DNA of 64,000 bases from JAKACA01 sp963735115 (lineage in GTDB: Bacteria > Actinomycetota > Acidimicrobiia > Acidimicrobiales > Bog-793), in NCBI GenBank assembly GCA_963735115.1, contig CAVTJR010000002.1, positions 434,001-498,000 of the forward strand. Direction: 5' to 3'. Below the pieces are notes generated by a model. It was not told the DNA's origin. It made no database searches and worked only from the letters and a program-made list of their open reading frames with translations. A program made the position numbers and the translations under genes. Shown one piece after another: positions 25,019 through 33,616 of the stretch. Each line of letters opens with the position of its first letter. Position 1 is the first letter of the stretch.

Positions 25019-27187
25019 TCAGCCTCCGCCGATGTTCGGGTGGAGGTCGAGCTTCCGCACGGGGTGATGGATCAGGTACTCGAACACCTGGCGCACGACC
25101 GGAGCGGCCGCATCGGCGCCGTAACCGGCGTCCGGGATGATGACCGCTGCGCAGTACTGCGGTGCATCGAAGGCCCCGGTGGCGGGCCCGAAGGCCACGA
25201 AGAGGGCCGTCGGGGGGGCGTTCGGGTTGTCGCTCGTGGTCGCCGTTCCTGTCTTTCCTGCCAAGGGGAATCCGTGGTACCCGGTGAACGCCGAGTAGGC
25301 CGTGCCGTCGGAGTCCTGGATCACTCCCACGAGGCCGCTGAAGATGGCGTTGTAGGTGCTGGAGGACACCGCCGCATGGCCGACCACCCTTGGCCTGAAG
25401 ATCTTCAGCACCTTGCCAGTGGGGGAGACGATGGCGGCGGCCACCTCGGGGGCATAGCGCGTTCCCCCGTTTGCGAAGGTGGCGTAGGCGTCGGCCAGCT
25501 GCAAGGGGGTGACGAGGGTTTCGCCCTGGCCGAAGGCGGTTTCGATGGCGTCGCCCGCCTGGTAGGAGTTGTAGGGAAACGCTTGCGGGTCCGACTTGTG
25601 CTGCTCGATGCGAAGGAGCGGTCCGTCCACCTGCCCGCTGGACTCGTCGGGGAGGTCGATGCCGCTCAGCCGGCCGAAACCGTAGGAGGCAGCCGCCCGC
25701 TCGATGGCCTCGGCGTCCGACCTGTTGCCGCTCTGCCAATCCGAGTAGAAGTCGTAGCCCATCGTGTAGAAGAAGACGTCGTCGGAGATCGTCAGGGCCG
25801 TGGTGACGTCGCAGGAGCCCCCCGGGCAGCTCTCGCCGTCGTTGTTGATCAACGTGCAGGTGCTCTGGGGGCTCGGCGTGCAGCCGGGAACGGTGAAGTG
25901 TCCCGGGTCGCTGATCGGGGTGTACGGCGAGATGATGCCGTCCTGCAGCGCCGCCGTCGCCGTCGTCAGCTTGAAGCTCGAACCGGGCTGGTACAGCCCG
26001 TTGATCACCCGGTTGACGAGCGGGTGCTGGGAGGCGGTGGCGTTGAGATCGTTCCAGTGGGCGGTGCTGATGCCGCCCACGAACCACTGCGGGTCGTAGC
26101 TCGGGTAGGAGACCATGGCGAGCACCGCTCCGGTCTGGGGGTCGATCACCACGGCCGCCCCCGAGGTGGCCGGCGTCGCCGGGTTGGTCTGCAGCGTGGC
26201 GATCTGGTTGGCGAGTGCCTGCTCGAGCTCGGACTCGAGACCCATGTCGAGGTTGAGGACGACCTCGTCTCCGGGCGTGGGTGCTGTCTGGGACTGCGTG
26301 CCGACGGCGTCGCCGAGGGCGTCGACCTTGAGCACCTGCTTGCCCGGCTTTCCCCGCAAGAAGTGCTCGTACTGGGCTTCGACTCCCGACTGGCCGACGA
26401 CGTCGCTGGCGAGGTAGCCGTCTTTCGAGAGCACCGCCAGCTCGGGGGCGGTGATGTCGGAGACGTATCCGAGCATCTGGACGCCGAGCTCACCTTCGGG
26501 GTAGGTACGTTCGGCGACGTAGCTCACCACGACGCCGGGGAACTCCGCATGGTGCTCCGACAGATAGAGGATCGTGCTGGCGCCCACGCCCACGGCGACC
26601 GGCACGGGTTCGTAGATGCTGTCCTGCTGGTCGTTCAAGTCCGCGTCGATGTCGGCCACCGTCATGCCGAGGGCGACCGCCACGCGCTGCACGAGCCCGG
26701 CGTCGTTGACGGCGTCCTGCCGGTTGAGGGTGACCACGGACATGATCTTGTTGGCCACAAGGACGGTGCCGTCGCGCGACACGATGAGGCCCCGCGGCGG
26801 GGCGATGAGGACCGTTCTCGTCGTGAGGCTCGTCTCGTACTCGATGCCCGCCGGCCCATGCAGCACCTGCAGCGACCAGAGTCGGACGAGCATGACCGAG
26901 AAGAGACCGAGCACGACGATGCCCATCACCGTCAGGCGGAGACCGATGTGGACGGGCTCGCTCCTGCGCTGGATCTCCTTCTCTTCGCCTTCGAGGCGCT
27001 TCAGCGGGCTGGAGGAGACCCGTTGACGGGGGCGCTCGCTGGTGTCGTCTTCCACGTTGGGCGTGAGGGCGGGCTTGGGCATGGGCGCCCGGCCCGTCGG
27101 TGACCGGCCGGCACCGACGCCGCCTGGCGGGCCGCCGCTTCCGCCCGGCCACTGAGGGCCGTTGCCGCCCGCTCCGGAGGCCGTCAC
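25019..27187 (-). CDS. mrdA: Penicillin-binding protein 2 (elongation transpeptidase)
   Basis: Class B transpeptidase for side-wall peptidoglycan cross-linking, 722 residues. A Gly/Pro-rich cytoplasmic tail of about 80 residues precedes a single membrane span (LRLTVMGIVVLGLFSVMLVRL). The dimerisation domain follows (PPRGLIVSRDGTVLVAN). The transpeptidase has the catalytic Ser in QPGSSFKLTTA, the SxD motif in TISDDVFFY, and KTGTA near the C-terminus. GTG 27187 overlaps the mreD stop as GTGA, so it is coupled to mreD. Four cysteines near the SxD motif suggest extracytoplasmic disulfides. Confidence 0.95.
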   Translation of the reverse strand: MTASGAGGNGPQWPGGSGGPPGGVGAGRSPTGRAPMPKPALTPNVEDDTSERPRQRVSSSPLKRLEGEEKEIQRRSEPVHIGLRLTVMGIVVLGLFSVMLVRLWSLQVLHGPAGIEYETSLTTRTVLIAPPRGLIVSRDGTVLVANKIMSVVTLNRQDAVNDAGLVQRVAVALGMTVADIDADLNDQQDSIYEPVPVAVGVGASTILYLSEHHAEFPGVVVSYVAERTYPEGELGVQMLGYVSDITAPELAVLSKDGYLASDVVGQSGVEAQYEHFLRGKPGKQVLKVDALGDAVGTQSQTAPTPGDEVVLNLDMGLESELEQALANQIATLQTNPATPATSGAAVVIDPQTGAVLAMVSYPSYDPQWFVGGISTAHWNDLNATASQHPLVNRVINGLYQPGSSFKLTTATAALQDGIISPYTPISDPGHFTVPGCTPSPQSTCTLINNDGESCPGGSCDVTTALTISDDVFFYTMGYDFYSDWQSGNRSDAEAIERAAASYGFGRLSGIDLPDESSGQVDGPLLRIEQHKSDPQAFPYNSYQAGDAIETAFGQGETLVTPLQLADAYATFANGGTRYAPEVAAAIVSPTGKVLKIFRPRVVGHAAVSSSTYNAIFSGLVGVIQDSDGTAYSAFTGYHGFPLAGKTGTATTSDNPNAPPTALFVAFGPATGAFDAPQYCAAVIIPDAGYGADAAAPVVRQVFEYLIHHPVRKLDLHPNIGGG

Positions 27188-27735
27188 CGCGCCGCGCTCC
27201 CGCCCGACACCGCCCCGAGGTCGCGGGGCGGTCCGATGTTGATAGCCCGAGAGAGGGCGGCCGATGCGGGGATGACGAGGACGACGTTGGCGATCCCGAC
27301 GACGGCTGCGACGACCACGAGCTGATGGGCGGGCAGCTTCGGTTGACCGAGGAGGGCGCCGATGCCCTCGAAGAGGAGTGTGCCGACGACGCCGCCGGCG
27401 AGAGCCACCGTCATCTGGAAGCCGTACGGGGCGCGACCACCGGGAAGCGAGGCGGCCGTTCCGGCGCCGAAGGCCACGAGCACGTACACCAGCGACGAGA
27501 GGCCGAAGGGCGTCAGCACGAAGAGATCCGCCACGAGGCCGACGACGAAGGCGATCACGGCGCCCTGCTGCGGCCCGGCGACGAGGCCGGCCGCGACCGC
27601 CAGGAGGAGGAAGGCGTCGGGATGCGCCCCACCGACGATGAGGCCGTTCAGGATCCCCTCCTGCACGACGAGGGCGATGCAGCCGACGGCGGCGACGCGA
27701 AGCCATGCCCGACCCGTCACAGGTACCACCGGCAT
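27184..27735 (-). CDS. mreD: Rod-shape-determining protein MreD
   Basis: Small integral membrane protein of the elongasome, 183 residues, with about five or six hydrophobic spans beginning AWLRVAAVGCIALVVQEGIL. Sequence conservation in MreD is low, so the call rests on size, hydropathy, the ILNGLIVGGAHPDAFLLLAVAAGL pattern and position between mreC and mrdA. The stop overlaps the mrdA start. Confidence 0.9.
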   Translation of the reverse strand: MPVVPVTGRAWLRVAAVGCIALVVQEGILNGLIVGGAHPDAFLLLAVAAGLVAGPQQGAVIAFVVGLVADLFVLTPFGLSSLVYVLVAFGAGTAASLPGGRAPYGFQMTVALAGGVVGTLLFEGIGALLGQPKLPAHQLVVVAAVVGIANVVLVIPASAALSRAINIGPPRDLGAVSGGSAAR

Positions 27736-27772
27736 TCCGTCGGGCGCTCCGGCTGGCGGGCCGCCGTTGCGG

Positions 27773-28612
27773 TCACGGGGCGGGGAACCACTGCAGCACC
27801 GTTACGTAGTTGAGGCCCGACAGGTCGGCGAACGGCCGCACCTGGACGGTCTTCGTGAGAGCACCGCCTTGCTGCTGCCACGACTCAACGGTTCCGACGG
27901 GGATGCCGGCGGGCAGTGATGCCCCGGTGACGCCGCTCGAGTACACGACCTCGCCGTCGTGCACACGCATGTCGGCCGTCACATTGGCGAGGTACAGGGG
28001 GTAACCGGCCCCGTGGCCGTTGGCCACGGCCACCGAAGTCGGCGTCCCGAAGCTCACCCCGAACGACGAGTCCGGATCCGTGATCGCTTGTACCACCGAC
28101 GTGCTCGAGCCTGCGCTGACGACAATCCCGACGAGTCCAGGCCCGGCAACGACCGGCATGCCGACGCCCACGCCGGAGGAGGTTCCGCGGTCGATCTCGA
28201 AGGTTTCCTGGAAATTCGAGGACGATCCCGAGATGACCTCAGCGAGGAGTTGGGGGATGTTCTGCACATAGGGGAGGTTCTGCTCGGTCAGTATCTCCTG
28301 CAGCTGGCGCTCGGCCGTCTCGTTCTCGAGGGCTTGGCGCCGGAGGGCGCCCAGCTCATTGCGGAGCTGCTCGTTCGCCTTCACGGCGCTGCCGTAATTG
28401 ACGGCGCCCGAGAAGAGGTCACCGATAGGGTGAAGGACGTCGGCCAGGACCCGCTGCACGGGAGAGATGGCGTCGCGGGCGCCGTTGCGCACGGACTTGA
28501 TCGCCCGGCTCGCCTCGCCACGATAGTCGAGGGTGATGGCCGTGACCGAAAGCAGGATGAGGATGGCCAGCGTCAGGCGCTGGGAGGTGTTACGCCGAGT
28601 CGTGGACACCAC
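27773..28612 (-). CDS. mreC: Rod-shape-determining protein MreC
   Basis: Bitopic elongasome scaffold of 279 residues. One N-terminal membrane span (LAILILLSVTAITLDY), a coiled coil at about 70-110, then the two beta-barrel periplasmic-type domain with typical DRGTSSGVGVGMPVVAGPGLVGIV and a late GLPAGIPVG-like turn. GTG 28612 lies ten bases after the mreB stop. It links MreB inside the cell with PBP2 outside. Confidence 0.95.
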   Translation of the reverse strand: MVSTTRRNTSQRLTLAILILLSVTAITLDYRGEASRAIKSVRNGARDAISPVQRVLADVLHPIGDLFSGAVNYGSAVKANEQLRNELGALRRQALENETAERQLQEILTEQNLPYVQNIPQLLAEVISGSSSNFQETFEIDRGTSSGVGVGMPVVAGPGLVGIVVSAGSSTSVVQAITDPDSSFGVSFGTPTSVAVANGHGAGYPLYLANVTADMRVHDGEVVYSSGVTGASLPAGIPVGTVESWQQQGGALTKTVQVRPFADLSGLNYVTVLQWFPAP

Positions 28613-28622
28613 GACTCCGTGA

Positions 28623-29654
28623 TCAGCGGTTGGAGGAGGACTGGAGAACCGCCTTCAGTGCCTCGAACTCCTCGAGGCACATCCCGCTCCCGAGGGCCAC
28701 ACAGTTCAACGGGTCAGGGGCGACGACGATGGGCATGTGGGTCTCGGCCTGCAGGCGAACGTCGAGACCGTGCAAGAGGGCACCCCCACCGGTGAGCACG
28801 ATCCCCTGCTCCATGATGTCGGCGGCCAGCTCGGGCGGACAGCGGTCGAGGGTCACCTTGACGGCGTCGACGACGGCGGCCACTGGTTCCTCGATGGCCT
28901 TGCGGATCTCCTCCGTCGTAGTCACGACCGTCTTCGGGAGGCCCGTGACGAGGTCACGACCGCGGATCTCGGCATGTAGCTCCTCTTCGAGCTCACAAGC
29001 AGAGCCGAGGGCGATCTTGATCTCCTCGGCCGTGCGCTCGCCGAGGGCCAGGCTGTACTCCTTCTTCACGAAGGAGATGATGGCCTCGTCCAACTCGTCG
29101 CCGCCGATGCGGATCGACTGGCTCACGACGATGCCACCGAGGGAGATGACGGCCACCTCGGTCGTACCGCCACCGATGTCGACGACCATGTTGCCCGTCG
29201 GCTCGTGGATCGGGAGGCCGGCGCCGATGGCGGCGGCCATGGGCTCTTCGACGATGTAGGCCTTGCGGGCACCGGCGTATTCGGCCGCTTCCTGCACGGC
29301 GCGCTTCTCGACGCCGGTGATCCCCGACGGCACGCAGATCACCATGCGGGGCTTGGAGAAGCGCCGCGGGTGGACGCGGCGGATGAAGTACCGCAGCATC
29401 ATCTCGCAGATCTCGAAATCGGCGATGACGCCGTCCTTGAGCGGCCGGATCGCCTGGATGTTGCTCGGCGTACGGCCGATCATCCGTTTCGCTTCGGCGC
29501 CGACGGCGAGCGGGTGACCATCTTTCACGTTGATGGCCACGACGGATGGCTCGTTGAGCACGATCCCCTTGCCGCGAACGTAGACGAGCGTGTTGGCGGT
29601 GCCGAGGTCGACGGCCATGTCACGGCCGATGAAGGAGAGGCTGTTTTCACCCAT
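28623..29654 (-). CDS. mreB: Rod-shape-determining protein MreB (actin-like)
   Basis: Actin-like ATPase guiding lateral wall synthesis, 343 residues, normal length. Phosphate-binding loop AVDLGTANTLVYV, IRPLKDGVIADF, the phosphate-2 motif MVVDIGGGTTEVAVISLGG and the adenosine motif GIVLTGGGALLHGL are all present. ATG 29654 gives the usual MGENSLSFIGRD start. No strong ribosome site is visible. Presence of mreBCD implies elongation by lateral wall growth, unlike the polar-growing mycobacteria. Confidence 0.97.
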   Translation of the reverse strand: MGENSLSFIGRDMAVDLGTANTLVYVRGKGIVLNEPSVVAINVKDGHPLAVGAEAKRMIGRTPSNIQAIRPLKDGVIADFEICEMMLRYFIRRVHPRRFSKPRMVICVPSGITGVEKRAVQEAAEYAGARKAYIVEEPMAAAIGAGLPIHEPTGNMVVDIGGGTTEVAVISLGGIVVSQSIRIGGDELDEAIISFVKKEYSLALGERTAEEIKIALGSACELEEELHAEIRGRDLVTGLPKTVVTTTEEIRKAIEEPVAAVVDAVKVTLDRCPPELAADIMEQGIVLTGGGALLHGLDVRLQAETHMPIVVAPDPLNCVALGSGMCLEEFEALKAVLQSSSNR

Positions 29655-29721
29655 ACAGAAACATGTCCAAAGGTTGAGGGAGGTCACCCAAGGCTATGGG
29701 ATCGCGTGGATCGGAACAAGG

Positions 29722-29737
29722 CGGCCCGTGGGGGCCG
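29722..29737 (-). terminator. Hairpin between ndk and mreB
   Basis: CGGCCC and GGGCCG form a perfect 6-bp stem with a four-base loop, 24 bases past the ndk stop on the minus strand. The following bases are only weakly T-rich. It may partly terminate ndk transcripts. Confidence 0.35.
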
Positions 29738-29760
29738 ATCCGCAAAACAGGCCTGCTACC

Positions 29761-30177
29761 TCAGTGTAGCCGAGGGAAAAAGATCCCAATCTCTCGCGTG
29801 GCCGACTCGGCGCTGTCCGAGCCGTGGACGAGGTTCTCGGTGAGTACCGTCCCGTAATCGCCCCGGATCGTGCCCGCCGGGGCTTCCGCCGGGTTCGTCG
29901 GGCCCATCATCGTGCGCACGATCCTCCAGGTGTCCGCAGGGCCTTCCACGACGAGGAGAACGGCGGGCGCAGACGTGATGAAGTCGATGAGGTCGCCGTA
30001 GAAGGGCTTGCCTTCGTGCTCGGCGTAGTGCTCGGCAGCCTCCGCAGCCGTGATCGTGCGCAGCTCGAGGGCGACGCTGCGGAGGCCCTTGCGCTCGAGT
30101 CGGCCGACGATCTCCCCGACGAGCCCACGCTCCACGGCATCGGGCTTGCAGATCACAAGGGTGCGGTTCACGGGCAC
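29761..30177 (-). CDS. ndk: Nucleoside diphosphate kinase
   Basis: Balances NTP and dNTP pools by transferring phosphate through a histidine. The 138-residue length, the start RTLVICKPDAVERGLVGEI and the active-site NLVHGSDS with H118 are diagnostic. GTG 30177 is the likely start, with another GTG two codons later. It follows folC by 82 bases, as in other actinobacteria. Confidence 0.97.
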   Translation of the reverse strand: MPVNRTLVICKPDAVERGLVGEIVGRLERKGLRSVALELRTITAAEAAEHYAEHEGKPFYGDLIDFITSAPAVLLVVEGPADTWRIVRTMMGPTNPAEAPAGTIRGDYGTVLTENLVHGSDSAESATREIGIFFPRLH

Positions 30178-30259
30178 GGGACACTAGCGCTGCGGTCCAT
30201 CCGGGGCGGTCAGGCCCTGGTCAGGGACATCTGCTGCACCTGCCGGCAACCAAGGGCCG

Positions 30260-31615
30260 CTAGCGGGCCAGCAGGCTGCGGGCGGCTCCGACGACGTACA
30301 GCGAGCCGGTGACGAGCACGAGATCATCCTCGCCGGCGAGCTGCAACGCCCGTTCCACCGCCTCCGCCACCCCGGCGCATTCCTCCGTGGCGAGCCCGAG
30401 GGCCGCTGCCGCCGAGGCCACGGCGGCGGCTGATTGAGCGCGGGGCGACGGAGGCGAGCATGCGAGAACGGTCGAGATCAGCTCCGGCCCCAACCCGCGC
30501 AGCAGGTCGGCGGGGTCCCGACCCCGTAGGCAGCCCATCACGACGAGGACGCGGTTGCCGCCAAAGTCCTCGCTCAGGGCGGCGCCGGCCGCGCGGGCAC
30601 CGGCGGCGTTGTGGGCGCCGTCGAGCACGATGAGGGGCCGGTGGCCAAGGACCTCGAGCCGGCCCGGGGCCGTCACGGAGGCGAAGGCGTCCGCCATGAC
30701 CTCCTCTCCGATCGGAGCCCCGAAGAGCGCCTGGGCGGCTGCCAGGGCGCAGGCGGCGTTGTCCGCCTGGTGGGCGCCGAAGACGGGGACGAACACGTCC
30801 TCATACCGGCTGAGCGGGGTGTAGAGGTCGAAGACGCGACCACCGACGGCCGGCCGGCTGCGCTCGGCACCGAAGTCCCTGCCCCGGCACCAGACGGCGG
30901 CGGCGCCGGCGGCGGCGGCCTCCGCCTCGAAGATGCGAGCGATGTCAGGGTCCTCTTCGCCCAGCACCAGGGTGCTCCCGGCCTTCACGATCCCCGCCTT
31001 CTCCGAGGCGATCTGGGCGCGAGTGGGTCCGAGGATGTCGACGTGATCGAGCTCGACGTTGGTGACGACGGCCACGAGGGCGTCGGCGACGTTCGTGGCG
31101 TCGAAACGGCCGCCGAGGCCGACCTCGATGACGGCCGAGTCGGCCGCCTCCTCAGCGAACCAGGCGAATGCGGTCGCGGTGAGAATCTCGAACCAGGTGG
31201 CACTTTCGCCGACGAACACTTCCAGCTCGGCCATGGCGGCCAGCTCTCTCGAGAGCTCGGCGTCGGTGATCGTCCTGCCTCCGATCGCCATCCGCTCGTT
31301 GATGCTCTCGAGGTGCGGGCTCGTGTACAGACCCGGGTTGAGACCGGCGGAGGCCAAGAGCGCTGAGCACATGCGCGCCGTCGAACCCTTGCCGTTCGTC
31401 CCGGTGATGTGGACGACCGGGTAGGACGACTGCGGGTCGCCGAGGACCTTGCAGAGGGCGGCGATCCGCTCCAGAGTGGGCAGAGCGTGGCGCCCGGCCT
31501 TACCCGACTCGATCGCCTCGAGGTTGATATGCCGGTCGAGCCAGGCGAGGGCCTCTCCGATGCTGGCGTTCAGGCCGGCAGCAGGAGGTGAGAAGGGCCC
31601 GACTTCATCGGCCAC
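30260..31615 (-). CDS. folC: Folylpolyglutamate synthase / dihydrofolate synthase
   Basis: Adds glutamate to dihydropteroate and to folates, 451 residues. The Mur-ligase-type ATP loop is HITGTNGKGST, with the folate region LYTSPHLESINERM, GLGGRFDATNV, and later VLDGAHNAAGARA. GTG 31615 is the likely start. It lies between clpX and ndk; valS, which commonly precedes folC, is missing here. Confidence 0.95.
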   Translation of the reverse strand: MADEVGPFSPPAAGLNASIGEALAWLDRHINLEAIESGKAGRHALPTLERIAALCKVLGDPQSSYPVVHITGTNGKGSTARMCSALLASAGLNPGLYTSPHLESINERMAIGGRTITDAELSRELAAMAELEVFVGESATWFEILTATAFAWFAEEAADSAVIEVGLGGRFDATNVADALVAVVTNVELDHVDILGPTRAQIASEKAGIVKAGSTLVLGEEDPDIARIFEAEAAAAGAAAVWCRGRDFGAERSRPAVGGRVFDLYTPLSRYEDVFVPVFGAHQADNAACALAAAQALFGAPIGEEVMADAFASVTAPGRLEVLGHRPLIVLDGAHNAAGARAAGAALSEDFGGNRVLVVMGCLRGRDPADLLRGLGPELISTVLACSPPSPRAQSAAAVASAAAALGLATEECAGVAEAVERALQLAGEDDLVLVTGSLYVVGAARSLLAR

Positions 31616-31692
31616 GGCGCGTCCGCGAGCGATCCATCAGGTACAGCTCAAGGCGACCGATAAGTGAGAGGACGGCAGCCAGTTGTGTTGGC

Positions 31693-32970
31693 TTAGGAGG
31701 CAGCGCGACGGGAGGTTCGGTCGGGCTTGCCGGGGGCGCCTCGCAGGACGAGGCTCGGGGCGACCCGCTCGAGCACGACGGACCGGTCCACGACACACCG
31801 GCCGATGTCCTCCCGGCTCGGCAGGTCGTACATGACGTCAAGGAGGACCTCTTCGAGGATCGCCCGCAGCCCGCGGGCCCCCGTGCCCCGGAGCAGTGCT
31901 TGATCGGCGATCGCCTCCAAAGCGTCCTCCGTGAGCTCGAGCTCGACGTTGTCGAGCTCGAAGACCCGGTGGTACTGCTTGACGAGGGCGTTCTTGGGCT
32001 CGAGGAGAATCCGCACGAGCGCCTCTTGGTCCAAGCTGGAGACGGCGCCGATGACCGGCAGCCGCCCGACGAACTCGGGGATGAGGCCGAACTTGAGCAG
32101 GTCCTCGGGCAGCACCTGCATGAGCAGCTCGCTCTCGCGCCAGCTCTTGCCTCGGCGGACCTCGGCCCGAAAGCCGATCCCGGCCATCCCGATGCGGCTC
32201 TCGATGATCTTGTCGAGGCCGGCGAACGCCCCTCCGCACACGAAGAGGATGTTCGTGGTGTCGATCTGGATGAACTCCTGGTGAGGGTGCTTGCGGCCCC
32301 CCTGCGGCGGCACGGAGGCCGTGGTGCCTTCCAGGATCTTGAGGAGCGCCTGCTGGACGCCTTCGCCCGAGACGTCCCGTGTGATCGAGGGGTTCTCCGA
32401 CTTGCGGGCGATCTTGTCGATCTCGTCGATGTAGATGATGCCCGTCTCGGCCTTCTTGACGTCGTAATCGGCTGCCTGGATCAGCTTCAGCAGGATGTTC
32501 TCGACATCCTCGCCGACGTAGCCCGCTTCGGTGAGCGCCGTGGCATCGGCGATGGCAAAGGGGACGTTGAGCATGCGGGCCAGTGTCTGGGCGAGGTGGG
32601 TCTTGCCACAGCCGGTGGGCCCGAGCAGGAGAATGTTCGACTTGGCGAGCTCGACGTCCCCCTCGCGATAGGCGCCTGCCTGTACCCGCTTGTAGTGGTT
32701 GTAGACGGCCACCGAGAGGATCTTCTTCGCCTGCTCCTGCCCGACGACATAGTCGTTCAGGAATTCGAAGATCTCCTTCGGCTTGGGCAGGTCCTCGAAT
32801 CGGACCTCCGTCGGCTCAGCGAGCTCCTCTTCGATGATGTCGTTGCAGAGCTCGATGCACTCGTCACAGATGTAGACACCCGGACCGGCAATGAGCTTTT
32901 TCACCTGCTTCTGCGATTTCCCACAGAAGCTGCATTTGACGAGCTCTCCCCCGTCACCGAACTTGGCCAC
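31693..32970 (-). CDS. clpX: ATP-dependent Clp protease ATP-binding subunit ClpX
   Basis: Unfoldase that feeds ClpP, 425 residues from GTG 32970, matching the usual actinobacterial length. The N-terminal C4 zinc finger is KCSFCGKSQ with YICDECIELC. Walker A is GPTGCGKTHLAQ, Walker B is IIYIDEIDKIA, and sensor 2 and the ClpP-binding IGF-type loop region follow. GTG 32970 has GGGGGAG just upstream; a TTG at 32997 would overlap the end of clpP and adds nine residues. Confidence 0.96.
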   Translation of the reverse strand: MAKFGDGGELVKCSFCGKSQKQVKKLIAGPGVYICDECIELCNDIIEEELAEPTEVRFEDLPKPKEIFEFLNDYVVGQEQAKKILSVAVYNHYKRVQAGAYREGDVELAKSNILLLGPTGCGKTHLAQTLARMLNVPFAIADATALTEAGYVGEDVENILLKLIQAADYDVKKAETGIIYIDEIDKIARKSENPSITRDVSGEGVQQALLKILEGTTASVPPQGGRKHPHQEFIQIDTTNILFVCGGAFAGLDKIIESRIGMAGIGFRAEVRRGKSWRESELLMQVLPEDLLKFGLIPEFVGRLPVIGAVSSLDQEALVRILLEPKNALVKQYHRVFELDNVELELTEDALEAIADQALLRGTGARGLRAILEEVLLDVMYDLPSREDIGRCVVDRSVVLERVAPSLVLRGAPGKPDRTSRRAAS

Positions 32971-32983
32971 CGTCTCCCCCCAG

Positions 32984-33616
32984 TCAGGCAGCGCCAACGG
33001 CAGCGATGTTGCTGCCGAGGACTTCCCGGTTCGTGATCACCTCATCGATGACACCGTACTCCTGTGCTTCGGCCGCGCTCATGATGAAGTCCCGGTCGGT
33101 GTCGAGCTGGATCTTGGCAACCGTCTGGCCGGTGTCGTGCGCCAGCATCTCGTTCAGGAGATCCCGCATGCGGAGAATCTCCTTCGCCTGCAACTCGATG
33201 TCCGTCGCCTGCCCGGCGGCACCGCCGTAGGGCTGGTGAAGGAGGATGCGGGTGTGCGGCAGGGCGAAGCGCTTGCCCTTCGTTCCGGCGGCCAGCAGGA
33301 CGGCGGCAGCCGAGGCGGCCTGCCCGAAGCAGAAGGTCGACTTGTCCGGGCGCACGTACTTCATCGTGTCGTAGATGGCGAACAGAGCCGTGATGTCGCC
33401 GCCGGGCGAGTTGATGTAGATGTTGATGTCCTTGTCCGAGTCCTCCGACTCGAGGAAGAGCATCTGGGCGCACACGAGGTTGGCGATCGTGTCGTCGATG
33501 GGTGTGCCGATGAAGATGATTCGTTCACGGAGCAGCCGCGAGTACAAGTCGTAGGCGCGCTCTCCGCGGCTCGACTGCTCGACGACCGTCGGAACGAGGT
33601 AGTTGTACGCCCTCAA
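32984..33616 (-). CDS. clpP: ATP-dependent Clp protease proteolytic subunit
   Basis: Serine peptidase chambered with ClpX, 210 residues. The catalytic triad is S102 (FGQAASAAAVL), H127 (RILLHQP) and D176 (DTDRDFIMS) with canonical spacing 25 and 49. The start is TTG 33616, overlapping the tig stop as TTGA and preceded by GGAGG, so translation is coupled to tig. Only one clpP is seen in the window; many actinobacteria have a tandem pair. Confidence 0.95.
   Translation of the reverse strand: MRAYNYLVPTVVEQSSRGERAYDLYSRLLRERIIFIGTPIDDTIANLVCAQMLFLESEDSDKDINIYINSPGGDITALFAIYDTMKYVRPDKSTFCFGQAASAAAVLLAAGTKGKRFALPHTRILLHQPYGGAAGQATDIELQAKEILRMRDLLNEMLAHDTGQTVAKIQLDTDRDFIMSAAEAQEYGVIDEVITNREVLGSNIAAVGAA

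Noticed and set aside
24536..27103. 855-codon open frame on the plus strand over mrdA
   Set aside because: Same reason; PBP2 motifs on the minus strand are unambiguous.
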